Made by a program: the position numbers and the translations under genes. Positions 1 to 11,385 of a stretch of DNA of 64,000 bases are shown here, one piece after another (position 1 is the first letter of the stretch; every line of letters starts with the position of its first letter). Under the pieces are notes generated by a model. It was not told the origin of the DNA. It saw only the letters and a program-made list of their open reading frames with translations, and did not search any database. Location of the stretch: the NCBI RefSeq assembly GCF_016097555.1, contig NC_054704.1, forward strand, positions 2,686,891-2,750,890, written 5' to 3'. Origin of the DNA: Gigantopelta aegis (Eukaryota > Mollusca > Gastropoda > Neomphalida > Peltospiridae).

Positions 1-3000
1 TGACACATGTTACTACTGTCGTGTTTTCACCTATCACCTGACATCCTGCACTACTGTTGGCAGTCAGCTATAGTGACAGATGTTATTATTGTCGTGTATT
101 CACCACTCACCTGACATCCTGCACTACTGTTGGTTTTCAGCTATAGTGACATACGTTTTTACTGTCGTGTATTCAACTCTCACCTCACATCCAGCACTAC
201 TGTTGGTAGTCAGCTATAGTGACATACGTTACTACTGTCGTGTATTCACCACTCACCTGCCATCCTACACTATTGGTGGTTAACTATAGTGAGATATGTT
301 ACTACTGTCGTGTATTCACCTCTCACCTCACATCCAGCACTACTGTTGGTTGTCAGCTATAGTGACATATGTTACTACTGTCGTGTATTCACCACTCACC
401 TGACATCCAGCACTACTGTTGGTTGTCAGCTATAGTGACATATGTTACTACTGTCGTGTATTCACCATTCACCTGACATCCAGCACTACTGTTGGTTGTC
501 AGCTATAGTGACATATGTTACTACTGTCGTGTATTCACCTCTCACCTCACATCCAGCACTACTGTTGGTAGTCAGCTATAGTGACATATGTTACTACCGT
601 CGTGTATTCACCACTCACCTGACATCCTACACTATTGGTGGTTAACTAAAGTGAGATATGTTACTACTGTCGTGTATTCACCTCTCACCTGACATCCTGC
701 ACTACTGTTGATAGTCAGCTATAGTGACAGTGATACTACTGTCGTGTATTCACCTCTCACCTGACATCCTACACTATTCGAGGTTAGTTATAGTGACATA
801 TGTTACTACTGTCGTGTATTCACCTCACATTTGACATCCTACACTACTGGTGGTCAGCTATAGTGACATGTTACTACTGTCGTGTATTCGCCTCTCACCT
901 GATATCCTGCACTACTGATGATAGTCAGCTATAGTGACATATGTTACTACTGTCGTGTATCCACCTTTCACCTGACATCCTACACTGTTGCAGGTTAGTT
1001 ATAGTGACATATGTTACTACTGTCGTGTATTCACCACTCACTTGACATCCTACACTACTGGTGGTGGTCCGCTATAGTGGCATATGTTACTACTGTCGTG
1101 TATTCACCACTCACTTGACATCCTACACTACTGGTGGTGGTCCGCTATAGTGACACATGTTACTACTGCCGTGTATTCACCCCTCATTTGACATCCTACA
1201 CTACTGGTGCTGGTCCGCTATAGTGACATATGTTACTACTGTCGTGTATTCACCACTCATTTGACATCCTACACGACTGGTGGTGGTCCGCTATAGTGGC
1301 ATATGTTACTACTGTCGTGTATTCATCCCTCATTTGACATCCTAGACTACTGGTGGTCCGCTATAGTGGCATATGTTACTACTGTCGTGTATTCATCCCT
1401 CATTTGACATCCTACACTACTGGTGGTCCGCTATAGTGACATGTTACTACTGTCGTGTATTCACCACTCATTTGACATCCTACACTACTCGTGGTGGTCC
1501 GCTATAGTGGCATATGCTACTACTGTCGTGTATTCACCACTCATTTGACATCCTACACTACTGGTGGTGGTCCGCTATAGTGACGTATGCTACTACTGTC
1601 GTGTATTCACCACTCATTTGACATCCTACACTACTGGTGGTGGTCCGATATAGTGGCATATGTTACTACTGTCGTGTATTCACCACTCACTTGACATCCT
1701 ACACGACTGGTGGTGGTCCGCTATAGTGACATATGTTACTACTGTCGTGTATTCACCACTCACTTGACATCCTACACGACTGGTGGTGGTCCGCTATAGT
1801 GACATATGTTACTACTGTCGTGTATTCACCACTCATTTGACATCCTACACTACTGGTGGTGGTCCGCTATAGTGGCATATGTTACTACTGCCGTGTATTC
1901 ACCACTAATGTGACATCCTACACTACTGGTGGTAGTAAGCTATAGTGACATGTTACTACTGTCGTGTATTCACCTCTCATTTGACATCCTACACTACTGG
2001 TGGTCAGCTATAGTGACATGTTACTACTGTCGTGTATTCACCACTCATTTGACATCCTACACTACTGGTGGTCAGCTATAGTGGCATGTTACTACTGTCG
2101 TGTATTCACCACTCACTTGACAGCCTACACTACTGGTAGTAAGCTATAGTGACATGTTACTACTGTCGTGTATTCACCACTCACTTGACAGCCTACACTA
2201 CTGGTAGTAAGCTATAGTGACATGTTACTACTGTCGTGTATACACCCCTCATTTGACAGCCTACACTACTGGTAGTAAGCTATAGTGACATATGTTTACT
2301 ACTGTCGTGTATTCACCTCTCATTTGACATCCTACACTACTGGTGGTGGTCCGCTATAGTGACATATGCTACTACTGTCGTGTATTCACCACTCATTTGA
2401 CATCCTACACTACTGGTGGTGGTCCGCTATAGTGACTTATGCTACTACTGTCGTGTATTCACCACTCATTTGACATCCTACACTACTGGTGGTGGTCCGC
2501 TATAGTGGCATATGTTACTACTGTCGTGTATTCACCACTCACTTGACATCCTACACGACTGGTGGTGGTCCGCTATAGTGACATATGTTACTACTGTCGT
2601 GTATTCACCACTCATTTGACATCCTACACTACTGGTGGTGGTCCGCTATAGTGGCATATGTTACTACTGCCGTGTATTCACCACTAATGTGACACCCTAC
2701 ACTACTGGTGGTAGTAAGCTATAGTGACATGTTACTACTGTCGTGTATTCACCTCTCATTTGACATTCTACACTACTGGTGGTCAGCTATAGTGACATGT
2801 TACTACTGTCGTGTATTCACCACTCACTTGACAGCCTACACTACTGGTAGTAAGCTATAGTGACATGTTACTACTGTCGTGTATTCACCACTCACTTGAC
2901 AGCCTACACTACTGGTGGTGGTCCGCTATAGTGACACATGTTACTACTGTCGTGTATTCACCACTCATTTGACATCCTACACGACTGGTGGTGGTCCGCT

Positions 3001-4699
3001 ATAGTGACGTATGCTACTACTGTCGTGTATTCACCACTCATTTGACATCCTACACTACTGGTGGTGGTCCGCTATAGTGATGTATGTTACTACTGTCGTG
3101 TATTCACCACTCACTTGACATCCTACACGACTGGTGGTGGTCCGCTATAGTGACATATGTTACTACTGTCGTGTATTCACCACTCATTTGACATCCTACA
3201 CTACTGGTGGTGGTACGCTATAGTGGCATATGTTACTACTGCCGTGTATTCACCACTAATGTGACATCCTACACTACTGGTGGTAGTAAGTTATAGTGAC
3301 ATGTTACTACTGTCGTGTATTCACCACTCATTTGACATTCTACACTACTGGTGGTCAGCTATAGTGACATGTTACTACTGTCGTGTATTCACCACTCACT
3401 TGACAGCCTACACTACTGGTAGTAAGCTATAGTGACATGTTACTACTGTCGTGTATTCACCACTCACTTGACAGCCTACACTACTGGTAGTAAGCTATAG
3501 TGACATGTTACTACTGTCGTGTATTCACCACTCACTTGACAGCCTACACTACTGGTGGTGGTCCGCTATAGTGGCATATGTTACTACTGTCGTGTATTCA
3601 CCACTCACTTGACATCCTACACGACTGGTGGTGGTCCGCTATAGTGACATATGTTACTACTGTCGTGTATTCACCACTCATTTGACATCCTACACTACTG
3701 GTGGTGGTCCGCTATAGTGACGTATGCTACTACTGTCGTGTATTCACCACTCATTTGACATCCTACACTACTGGTGGTGGTCCGCTATAGTGGCATATGT
3801 TACTACTGTCGTGTATTCACCACTCACTTGACATCCTACACGACTGGTGGTGGTCCGCTATAGTGACATATGTTACTACTGTCGTGTATTCACCACTCAT
3901 TTGACATCCTACACTACTGGTGGTGGTCCGCTATAGTGGCATATGTTACTACTGCCGTGTATTCACCACTAATGTGACATCCTACACTACTGGTGGTAGT
4001 AAGCTATAGTGACATGTTACTACTGTCGTGTATTCACCTCTCATTTGACATCCTACACTACTGGTGGTCAGCTATAGTGGCATGTTACTACTGTCGTGTA
4101 TTCACCACTCACTTGACAGCCTACACTACTGGTAGTAAGCTATAGTGACATGTTACTACTGTCGTGTATTCACGACTCACTTGACAGCCTACACTACTGG
4201 TAGTAAGCTATAGTGACATGTTACTACTGTCGTGTATACACCCCTCATTTGACAGCCTACACTACTGGTAGTAAGCTATAGTGACATATGTTACTACTGT
4301 CGTGTGTTCACCTCTCATTTGACATCCTACACTACTGGTGGTGGTCCGCTATAGTGACATATGCTACTACTGTCGTGTATTCACCACTCATTTGACAGCC
4401 TACACTACTGGTAGTAAGCTATAGTGACATATGTTACTACTGTCGTGTGTTCACCTCTCATTTGACATCCTACACTACTGGTGGTCAGCTATAGTGACAT
4501 ATGTTACTGCTTTCGTGTAATCACCACTCACTTGACATCCTACACTACTGGTTGTCCGCTATAGTGACATATGTTACTGCTGTCGTGTATTCACCACTCA
4601 CTTGACATCCTACACTACTGGTGGTCCGCTATAGTGACATATGTTACTACTGTCGTGTATTCACTACTCAGTTGACATCCTACACTACTGGTGGTGGTC
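1..4699. repeat. Satellite array A, 64-73 bp monomers
   Basis: About 65-70 head-to-tail monomers are visible. The full unit is 73 bp and shorter versions lose 3-9 bp around the GGTGGTGGTCCGC segment or the ACATATG segment. The best conserved block in nearly every copy is TACTACTGTCGTGTATTCAC, followed by a TTGACATCCTACAC block and CTATAGTGACAT. Copies in the first ~1 kb are more divergent from each other than later ones, the usual picture of an array edge. The array runs off the left end of the window and stops 33 bp downstream of the KY-like stop codon. Short reading frames inside it are by-products of the periodicity. Confidence 0.97.
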
Positions 4700-4731
4700 A
4701 TCGCGGGATGAAATAAATGGACACAGTACTT

Positions 4732-4892
4732 CTATGACTGGCCATATCGTCCACTCTGTTTGACGTCATACAATGTTTTCTTGGCCTTCTCAATAATTCC
4801 ACCTAGCTCGTTGACATGTTTCGATCTATTGGCATTCTTGATCGCTTTGTCCAGCTTGTCGATTCGACCTGCGAGAATGGCGTGGTGAAGAT
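4732..4892 (-). CDS. KY-like gene, last coding exon (helical-repeat tail)
   Basis: The acceptor is TTTGTTTTCCAG and the exon starts at 4892. Its first two bases complete a GAT codon begun by the last G of the exon ending at 6110. It encodes LHHAILAGRIDKLDKAIKNA and then a second helix pair, ending in TAG at 4734-4732. The sequence is a lysine/alanine-rich amphipathic helical hairpin of the same type as the preceding exon (AI...R...L..AI). I infer a C-terminal helical repeat that could mediate protein contacts. Downstream, satellite A begins within 33 bp, so the 3' UTR must be very short or satellite-derived; no AATAAA was seen in between. No further in-phase donor is obvious, so this is called the terminal coding exon. 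Confidence 0.8.
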
Positions 4893-5235
4893 CTGGAAAA
4901 CAAATAAGTGAAGCTACGGAATACTTTTTCCACACTATATGCATTTATGATCGAAATTCTTAACGTCAATCAGATTATATTTAAAATTGTATCTCTGCAC
5001 ACGCGTAATTTCATTAAGCTCTATTCTGTGCTAGTTTGTTTTCTACCTCTTGGGAGCGGCAATGTGAATACTGTGCGCCACATTTTAAAATTCCACCCAG
5101 AATTAATTTAAAAGGTTTTAAAACACTTTTTAGTAAGTATAAGGTTTTAGCATATACTTACCTTGATTTATGTATTGTATTATACTTTCTCCCACCGCTC
5201 CTTACACTGTGGTTTTGCATAATTATATAACTAAT
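4893..5235. other. Intron 4 of the KY-like gene, first part
   Basis: AT-rich intronic sequence with no coding signal on either strand. The stretch near 4985-5030 vaguely resembles the 3' untranslated part of the LINE whose tail follows at 5236, so it may be an old part of that insertion. Confidence 0.5.
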
Positions 5236-5325
5236 ATTTTCATATACTTACCACTTGTGACACTAACTAGTCGACGTGTATTTTTTTTGCTGGGGTGTCG
5301 TTAAACATTTATTCATTCGTTCTAT
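5236..5325 (+). mobile_element. LINE 3' end fragment
   Basis: It ends in the diagnostic GCTGGGGTGTCGTTAAACAT followed by degenerate (ATTC) units. The same 3' end occurs at 16263-16560, 27740-28490, 31335-32020, 39955-40045, 48870-49150 and 52040-52170; two of these retain LINE RNase H coding sequence. Only the extreme 3' end remains here. Confidence 0.75.
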
Positions 5326-5364
5326 AGGTCGTGCAGAAGTGGTGAAAATCATGTTACTGGTCTG

Positions 5365-5490
5365 CTAGGGGAGTGGCGGTCCTCCTAAGGACAACTACCT
5401 GATAGGGGATCAGGTAAGCAATTACAACTTTGTCAAACTGCTTTGCGTAGAGATACGCTTTTGATCAGGAAATACGGCTTTGTCGTTCAG
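5365..5490 (+). repeat. Dispersed repeat, also at 34289-34428
   Basis: Shares GGGAGTGGCGGTC, CCTAAGGAC, AGATACGCTTTTGAT and CTTCAGATTAC-type blocks in the same order with the segment at 34289-34428. Roughly three quarters of positions match by eye. No coding capacity or terminal repeats were recognised, so the family is unknown. Confidence 0.6.
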
Positions 5491-5699
5491 ATTACATAAG
5501 AATAAATAGTTTTTTTAAAAGGAGATCATATTCTGCTTTACATATGTTCTTTAATAATAATACATTTCATATGTCACATTTAACTGAAAACTTAAAAAGT
5601 AAAGAAACAGAAAGCATTGGAATGACATAATCTATGGGAAGCCAGACACTGAACGAACGCGACAAACCATGCCACCAGTAAGTAATGTCCAAAATGATT

Positions 5700-5961
5700 T
5701 TTTTTTTTTTTTTATTATTATTTTTATTTTACAAATAATCCATCTATCCAATAATCAATGTTTGCAATACTATTTTTATTAATATATAATCAATGCTTTC
5801 AATCATAATTTTACTTTTAATTAATTTTTCAATAATCATTTTACTTATTTTATCAATAATCAATGTTTGCAATAATCATTTAACCTAAAATCAACGGCTC
5901 CAATAATATTTTACCTATAATCAATGTTTGCAATAATCACTCTACCAGCAAAATATATTTT
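5700..5961. repeat. AT-rich minisatellite (AATCAATGTTTGCAATAATC-like)
   Basis: After a poly-T tract there are degenerate ~30-bp units built on ATAATCAATGTTTGCAATAA, several of them ending in TTTTACC. The block runs straight into the duplicated exon-boundary units. Confidence 0.65.
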
Positions 5962-6122
5962 GAGAGTAAATCTAGTTATTTCATCTCTCACCGTCTTTGA
6001 TCCGGAGAGTAAAGCTAGTTATTTCATCTCCCACCGTCTTTCATCCGGAGAGTAAAGCTAGTTATTTCATCTCTCACCGGAGAGTAAAGCTAGTTATTTC
6101 ATCTCTTACCGTCTTTGATCCG
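5962..6122 (-). repeat. Tandem copies of exon 4 end plus 5' splice site
   Basis: A unit of about 44 bp is repeated four times. Each unit holds an intron piece (GATGAAATAACTAGCTTTAC on the minus strand). In three of the four it also holds the final ~17 nt of the exon (CGGATCAAAGACG) followed by a GT. The copy next to the real exon reads GACG|gtaaga; the outer ones read GACG|gtgaga and GACG|gtggga, and the third unit is truncated so that CCG|gtgaga remains. Splicing to an outer copy would extend translation only by Gly-Lys-Arg before a stop. Confidence 0.85.
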
Positions 6123-6275
6123 GAGAGCGTCCAGTCGATCGTTGGCTCTCGTCAGAATACCGGAGTCTTCTAGTCCGAGCTGCTTGAACTTCTCTATTGC
6201 TGTTACCAACCGGCCTCGATTTTGGTCCTGTATCGCAAACTCCAGGTTCTCCGTGATTCGCTTTTCTTTTGATTT
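6110..6275 (-). CDS. KY-like gene, exon 4 of 5 seen (helical repeat)
   Basis: The acceptor is TATTTATTTATGTACTCAG and the donor GACG|gtaagag. The exon is 166 bp, enters in phase 0 and leaves in phase 1, matching both neighbours. The encoded segment starts KSKEKRITENLEFAIQDQNR and continues ...LVTAIEKFKQLGLEDSGIL...LDALRIKD. It is a two-helix repeat of the kind found at the C-terminus of KY-like and other lophotrochozoan proteins. It sits just downstream (in transcription) of a Tc1 insertion whose end is only 40 bp from the exon. The exon end and donor are duplicated in the next intron. Confidence 0.82.
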
Positions 6276-6481
6276 CTGAGTACATAAATAAATAGGCATA
6301 TATATATATATATATACTGACAAACAATGAAAACGCAAAAACAACTTTTCATTGCAAATAACGACAAACTATTAATGAATTGGTGGATAATGTACCATGA
6401 CATTAATGACTGGTATACATTCACATGGAAACATGGCCAGTTATCATCACTCATCGAGTTGCATTCGTAATCGAAAAGTTC

Positions 6482-6531
<50 letters not shown>
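6482..6531. repeat. (AC)n microsatellite
   Basis: About 24 uninterrupted AC dinucleotides followed by CCCC. It lies inside Tc1-A, downstream of the transposase end. Confidence 0.95.
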
Positions 6532-6532
<1 letters not shown>

Positions 6533-6717
6533 CCATATCAAGGTCAGTATCTGGTGTGTCCACCATTGACCCGTGAGCATACGTGAAGACAACGGGGAAA
6601 GGATTGGCACAAACATCTCAAATAAGCCACAGGAATGTTCTTCAACTCCTCCGGCAACACCTGTGCAAGCTCAGCGACGTTACGCGGTGGTGGCTGGCGA
6701 TGATGTACACGTCCTAA

Positions 6718-6958
6718 CTTCTGTTTCAACAATACAATGCCCGTCCACATACTGCAAGAATTACCCAGGCATTCCTGCAACAAGCCGGTATCACCGTTAT
6801 GAACTGGCCCGCCGTTTCACCGGATTTGAACACATGCGGGATGAGTTCAAATCCGGTGAAACGGCGGGCCAGTTCATAACGGTGATACCGGCTTGTTGCA
6901 GGAATGCCTGGGTAATTCTTGCAGTATGTGGACGGGCATTGTATTGTTGAAACAGAAG
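6718..6958. repeat. 114-bp perfect inverted repeat, 13-bp loop
   Basis: Arm 6718-6831 is the exact reverse complement of arm 6845-6958, with loop 6832-6844. The right arm is the native transposase segment (FQQYNARPHTARITQAF through SPDLN on the minus strand) and the left arm is the duplicated inverted copy. I compared the arms base by base and found no mismatch. Confidence 0.95.
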
Positions 6959-7948
6959 GGGACCTCCTGGTCTTCGGTGACGGCGCAAAAGTGGCTGGAG
7001 AACTGGTCTTAGAATAACGTCAACATAACGCTGGGCTGTAAGGACATTGCGGACAATGATGGGATCACTCCTGAAATCACAGTTGATTGCCCCCCCCCCC
7101 CCCCCCCATACCATCAGACAACCGCCGCCAAACCGATCACGTTCCCTCACACATCCGTCAGAGTACCGTTCATGGAGTCTCCTGTACACACGTGCTCTTC
7201 CATCGGCAAAGGAGACAGAGAAACGGGACTCATCTGAGAAAACAATGCTCCGGTAAAAGGCTGGTGGATGCTTACCATTCTGGAGAGCAAACTGTAGTCT
7301 CGCAGCATGATGTCGCGGTGTCATGATGTTACCGTTGTACGGGCATCTGCATCTGAGTCCAGCCGTTCTAAGTCGACGGATGACCGTCATCGGATGGATA
7401 TGCCTCCCATGACGTCCTATTGTGTTGCTTGCTGTCATGGTCGCAGTTCTGAACCGGTCACGGAAGTGGTGTCGTCGAATCTGCCGATCTTGGCGTGGGG
7501 TCGTAACGGGATGTTGACCAAGTCGAGGTCTGTTGATGACGTTCAATAAGTCGTCCAATAGTTGATGGATGGACTCTGAAGGTCGTAGCAACTTGGCTTT
7601 GCGAAGTCCCCACTTGAACCATGCCCAACGCTCGATCCCTTTGTTCTTCTCCGAGTCGTGGCATTCTTAATGTCACGAGGAATATGACACCGTTACGTGA
7701 CATTTATGTGTCCACATACTGGCATTTCACGTGCATTGCATGCAGCATGTAGTGAACGCATTTCACACCATTTTGTGTGTTTCTGCTATTGTATGTGTAA
7801 CGAGAACAAAACCAGGATTAAAACCCAGACAAAAGTACCAATCAATGGCTTCCTCTCATAAATTGTTATTTTAAGTCCAATAAATATATTTTTCATTTAT
7901 CACAACAAAATATTGAAAAATATCTGTTTTGCGTTTTCATTGTGTTAG

Positions 7949-8050
<102 letters not shown>

Positions 8051-8070
8051 GAGAGAGATGCGTGTCCTTT

Positions 8071-8112
8071 AGTACTCCAAATTATCCATGATTCTCTTCT
8101 TTCTTTTTATTT
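8071..8112 (-). pseudogene. Relic duplicate of KY-like exon 4 start
   Basis: On the minus strand the motif TATTTGTGTACTCAG precedes AAATAAAAAGAAAGAAGAGA and then GAATCATGGATAATTTGGAG. This mirrors exon 4 (TATTTATGTACTCAG, then AAATCAAAAGAAAAGCGA, then ATCACGGAGAACCTGGAG). The copy has a stop at codon 2, a 2-nt length change and another stop at its end, and only about 42 bp survive. It is a degenerate exon duplication separated from the functional exon by the Tc1-A insertion. Confidence 0.7.
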
Positions 8113-8224
8113 CTGAGTACACAAATAGACAGATACTTATCCACTTTCAGTCAGTAATTTCAGTTTGGTTTAACGAAAAAATAATAATAAAGGAAAAATG
8201 TTTTCTTCTATATTGAGGTATTTT

Positions 8225-8263
8225 ACGTACTTACTTATTTACATACTTATTTACTTATTTACA

Positions 8264-8310
<47 letters not shown>

Positions 8311-8311
8311 C
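8225..8311. repeat. (TTAC)n microsatellite
   Basis: Tetranucleotide TTAC/TACT repeats, with early units variable and the last ~45 bp pure. Confidence 0.9.
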
Positions 8312-8417
8312 CATAGTGAGGAATGTCGTCTGCTCTACGAAGCTTACAATTAAATTTTCTCTTTTTTTTAATTCTCGAATAGGGTATACTATATATCCAT
8401 TTATTAAAAAGACTTAC

Positions 8418-9519
8418 CGCATCATGGTGCTTCTTATTCGTTGACCTAATGAGGTAGTTGAGGACGTTCTCAAACATCCCCGTGGGTAACCTGGTGTCTA
8501 TAGTGAGAGCGTACTCGTCATTGTCGGGGAGATTCAGCTTGATCGACACGGCTGACTGATTCTGTATCTTATTGACGAACTTCTCAAGTTCTTCGTCAGA
8601 CTTCTTGAAATGCTTCAGTCGAGCTTCTATGTCCGTGTTCTCTTTCGTGTTAAAGGCGACCTCCAGTTTTTCATCTTTATTAGCTTTAATTATTCCGTCT
8701 GTGTGAGACAAATTGCTGATTCCATTTCGTTTTGAGGCTTCACCAGGACCCCAGCCTATATCTGGATTCAGAGGCAAGGGGTTGCAGTGAGGTAGCGGCT
8801 CATCACAGACAAGCTTGAAGTCGCAGAGCCACTTCGATTTCATCTTGTCTATAACCGTAAGTCGATAGATTCCTGCAGTGGGGAATCGTATGAGGAACTT
8901 GATTTCATTTTCAGAATTCAAGTTACATAAAACGACATGTTGTTCAGAAGATGCTTCTGACGAAAACTGGTTTTCTGAATCTGCCCTGTAGTACAGCATG
9001 TACGCCAACTGTCCTTCCCATTTACTGTTCTCAGCAATGATCACCACTTCACTTTCACCACAGTCTGCCTTGATGGTATTAATCTGTCCACATCGAAACA
9101 TGAACCTAGCTGAGGACGTCAGAAAAGCTGATGTAATTAGTGGAAAGTTAATAAATTTTTCCAGAGAGGCAGGTTCTGGTAACAGCTGCCACGCTGTCTG
9201 GTCCTCGTGCGGTCTGCAGAAATATTTGAAGTGATTGGGTTCTGTTAGAAAGTAAAATGAATCTTGATAAGATATCAACTTTCCGAGTGATGGCTGCGCT
9301 TGTTGGTCCACCTGTCGCCCGTCTTCCTCCACTTTGATCCATTGTTTAGCTTGGTAGCCCGCGATTGATTGGCATGCCCAGTGCGGATGACACAGATGCC
9401 AACCGCCTTCCACATACACAGCATTCCAGAAGGTTTCTCCTTTTAGCTCCTGGTCACCCACACTGTAGTTAGAGCCCTTGGCTATTCCAGAAATTATCAC
9501 ACACGGGATCTCAGCTTCT
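8418..9519 (-). CDS. KY-like gene, main exon 3 (transglutaminase-like core and beta-sandwich)
   Basis: The acceptor is TTCTCATTCTTTACAG and the donor GATGCG|gtaagt. The 1102-bp exon begins with the single base that completes AG|A (Arg) from exon 2. It encodes EAEIPCVIISGIAKGSNYSV, then GETFWNAVYVEGGWHLCHPH, the end of the transglutaminase-like fold. Two repeated beta-sandwich regions typical of invertebrate KY-like proteins follow, with landmarks LPLNPDIGWGPGEA and MFENVLNYLIRS. KY relatives are muscle/cytoskeletal proteins. In catalytic members the core shows Cys, then His before WNAV, then Asp in a VDxxW motif. Here the residue two before WNAV is Thr and the VD position reads CH. I therefore infer a non-catalytic scaffold. 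The open frame runs on past the donor to 8307, but the consensus donor and phase match favour splicing at 8418. Confidence 0.92.
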
Positions 9520-9639
9520 CTGTAAAGAATGAGAAAACAGTTACCTCTTTCCAAATCGTATGTCAGCAGAAGGCAGTTTGAAGCAGGGATATGCATCTTA
9601 CCTGTGTCTGAAGGGACACTAACACTAGCCTGGTTAGAC

Positions 9640-10090
9640 AAATCTAAACATACAATGTTGGGTAGTAGACATATATAACATTAACACAACTAACGTATAA
9701 GCAGTTATTCGGTTACTAATAAAACCAATCTGTTTTCCAAGTATTGCCTAAAGTAATGCACAATAATTTACACATTCATGCAGTTATCAACGTCGTCTTG
9801 TAAGTTTATTAATATTATTGGACCAATGCAAACATGTATAACTAAATATATATACTACTTAACTTTTGCTAAGGATATTCCTGGGGAAAAAACATATTGC
9901 AAAAAAAAAGGAATCTTTGATATCCATATGACATATTTTAATATTAAAGATATGTAAAATGAGCAATAGAGAAGGGTATCATGGAAAACAATGCAGAAAG
10001 TATAAAAACAAATAATGTAACAATATGAAACAGACATGTCCATTGCCAAAACAAACATACTGCGTATATCCAATGGGTTAATCTGGACAT
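9640..10090. other. Intron 2 of the KY-like gene, AT-rich
   Basis: From 9520 to about 10090 is the 3' end of the 12.2-kb intron 2. Beyond the polypyrimidine tract at the acceptor I see no repeat or coding signal. Confidence 0.5.
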
Positions 10091-10885
10091 ATCAGTATCG
10101 TGTATGATGTCCACGAGACAACACGTTGAGACACTTTCTGCGCATACTACCGATCAGGTGGGTAATGCGTTGATGTGGAATACGACCCCATTCTTCCTGG
10201 AGCACCTGCTGCAGCTCATCCAGAGTCTGAGGTTGCATTGGTCATTCGGAAATGTCACGCTGAAGCATGTCCCAAACATACTGTATCCGATTGAAGTCTG
10301 GGGAACGTGCAGGCCAATCGATACGATCAATTGATTCCATATCCAGGTATTCATTAACGATACGAGCACGATGTGGACGTGCATTATCGCCCATACAAAG
10401 AACGCCAGGACCAACTGCACCACCAAATGGACGAACAATCGGGCGGAGGATGTCATCTCTATATCTCCGAGCATTGACAGTTCCATTTTGGATTATGTAG
10501 AGGTCAGTACGTCCTATCCTGTTAATGCCTCCCCATACTATTATAGATCCACCTCCATATGTCATGTTTCGCTACAAGATGTGGTGAAAACCTCACACCA
10601 GGCCGTCTCCATACTCTAAACCATCTATCAGTGTAATCCAAACAAAAACGCGATTCATCGGTAAAGACCACCAGGGCCCAATCTTGACGAGTTTATCTAA
10701 CATGAACTCTTGCCCAGTTCAAACGCTTCTCAACATGATGCCGTGTGAGTGGGACTCTAATAGCTGGTTGTCTAGAATACAGACCTGCTTCATGAAGCCG
10801 TCCACTGATAGTTTGTGTGGAAGCACAAAGTCCACTTACATGTTGGATGTCGTTTTGCAAACGACTTGAATTCAAAGTGGGTCGA

Positions 10886-11175
10886 ATGGGCGGGACGTAG
10901 TTCAGTGGTACAGCGTTTGCCTGATGCGCGGTCAATCTAGGATCGTTTCCCGTCTGTGGGCCCATTGGGCTATTTCTCGTTCCAGCCAGTGCTCCACAAC
11001 TGGTGTAACAAAGGCCGTGATATGTACTATCCTGTCTATGGGAAAGAACAGCCCATGAAGTAGCGACAGGGGGTTTCCTATCTCCATATTTGTGTGGCCC
11101 TTAACCATATGTCAGACGCCATATAACCGTAAATAAATTGTGTTGAGTGCGTCGTTAAATAAAACATTTCCTTCC
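10886..11175 (+). mobile_element. tRNA-derived SINE, family B
   Basis: The 15-bp target duplication TTCAAAGTGGGTCGA lies at 10871-10885 and 11176-11190. The head has a pol III A box (TAGTTCAGTGGTACAGCG) and a B-box-like GGATCGTTTCCC. The body holds ACAAAGGCCGTGATATGTAC and CTATCCTGTCTATGGGAA, a core shared with the other SINEs here. The tail is GCCATATAACCGTAAATAAA...GTGCGTCGTTAAATAAAACA. It is inserted in Tc1-B, so it is younger than that element. Confidence 0.93.
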
Positions 11176-11385
11176 TTCAAAGTGGGTCGACGACGCGCCT
11201 CTACAACAACATGGCGATCATCAAGGGGCGTTGTCACCCTTGATCAACCTCCACCATGACGTCGGTTTACTCTGCCAGTCGTTAGGTACCGATTCCATAA
11301 CCTGGATATCATGCTTTGGGATACGTTACGTTGAGCTACCACAGGACCTTGAGTTGCTCTATTTTCAAGCATCCCAACACCTTTA

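Noticed and set aside
1-4699. CRISPR-like array because of regularly spaced conserved 20-mers.
   Set aside because: The spacers are also repeats, and the genome is eukaryotic; this is satellite DNA.
8307-8417. In-frame continuation of KY-like exon 3 to a stop at 8307.
   Set aside because: The consensus donor GCG|gtaagt at 8418 and exact phase match with exon 4 make this intron.
9521-9545. A 25-nt GT...AG segment within the open frame upstream of KY-like exon 3 (GTAACTGTTTTCTC...TTTACAG).
   Set aside because: It is the 3' end of the long intron. The exon at 21750 ends in AG that completes the codon with the first base at 9519, and the residues upstream (TYDLERGNC) do not fit the family.
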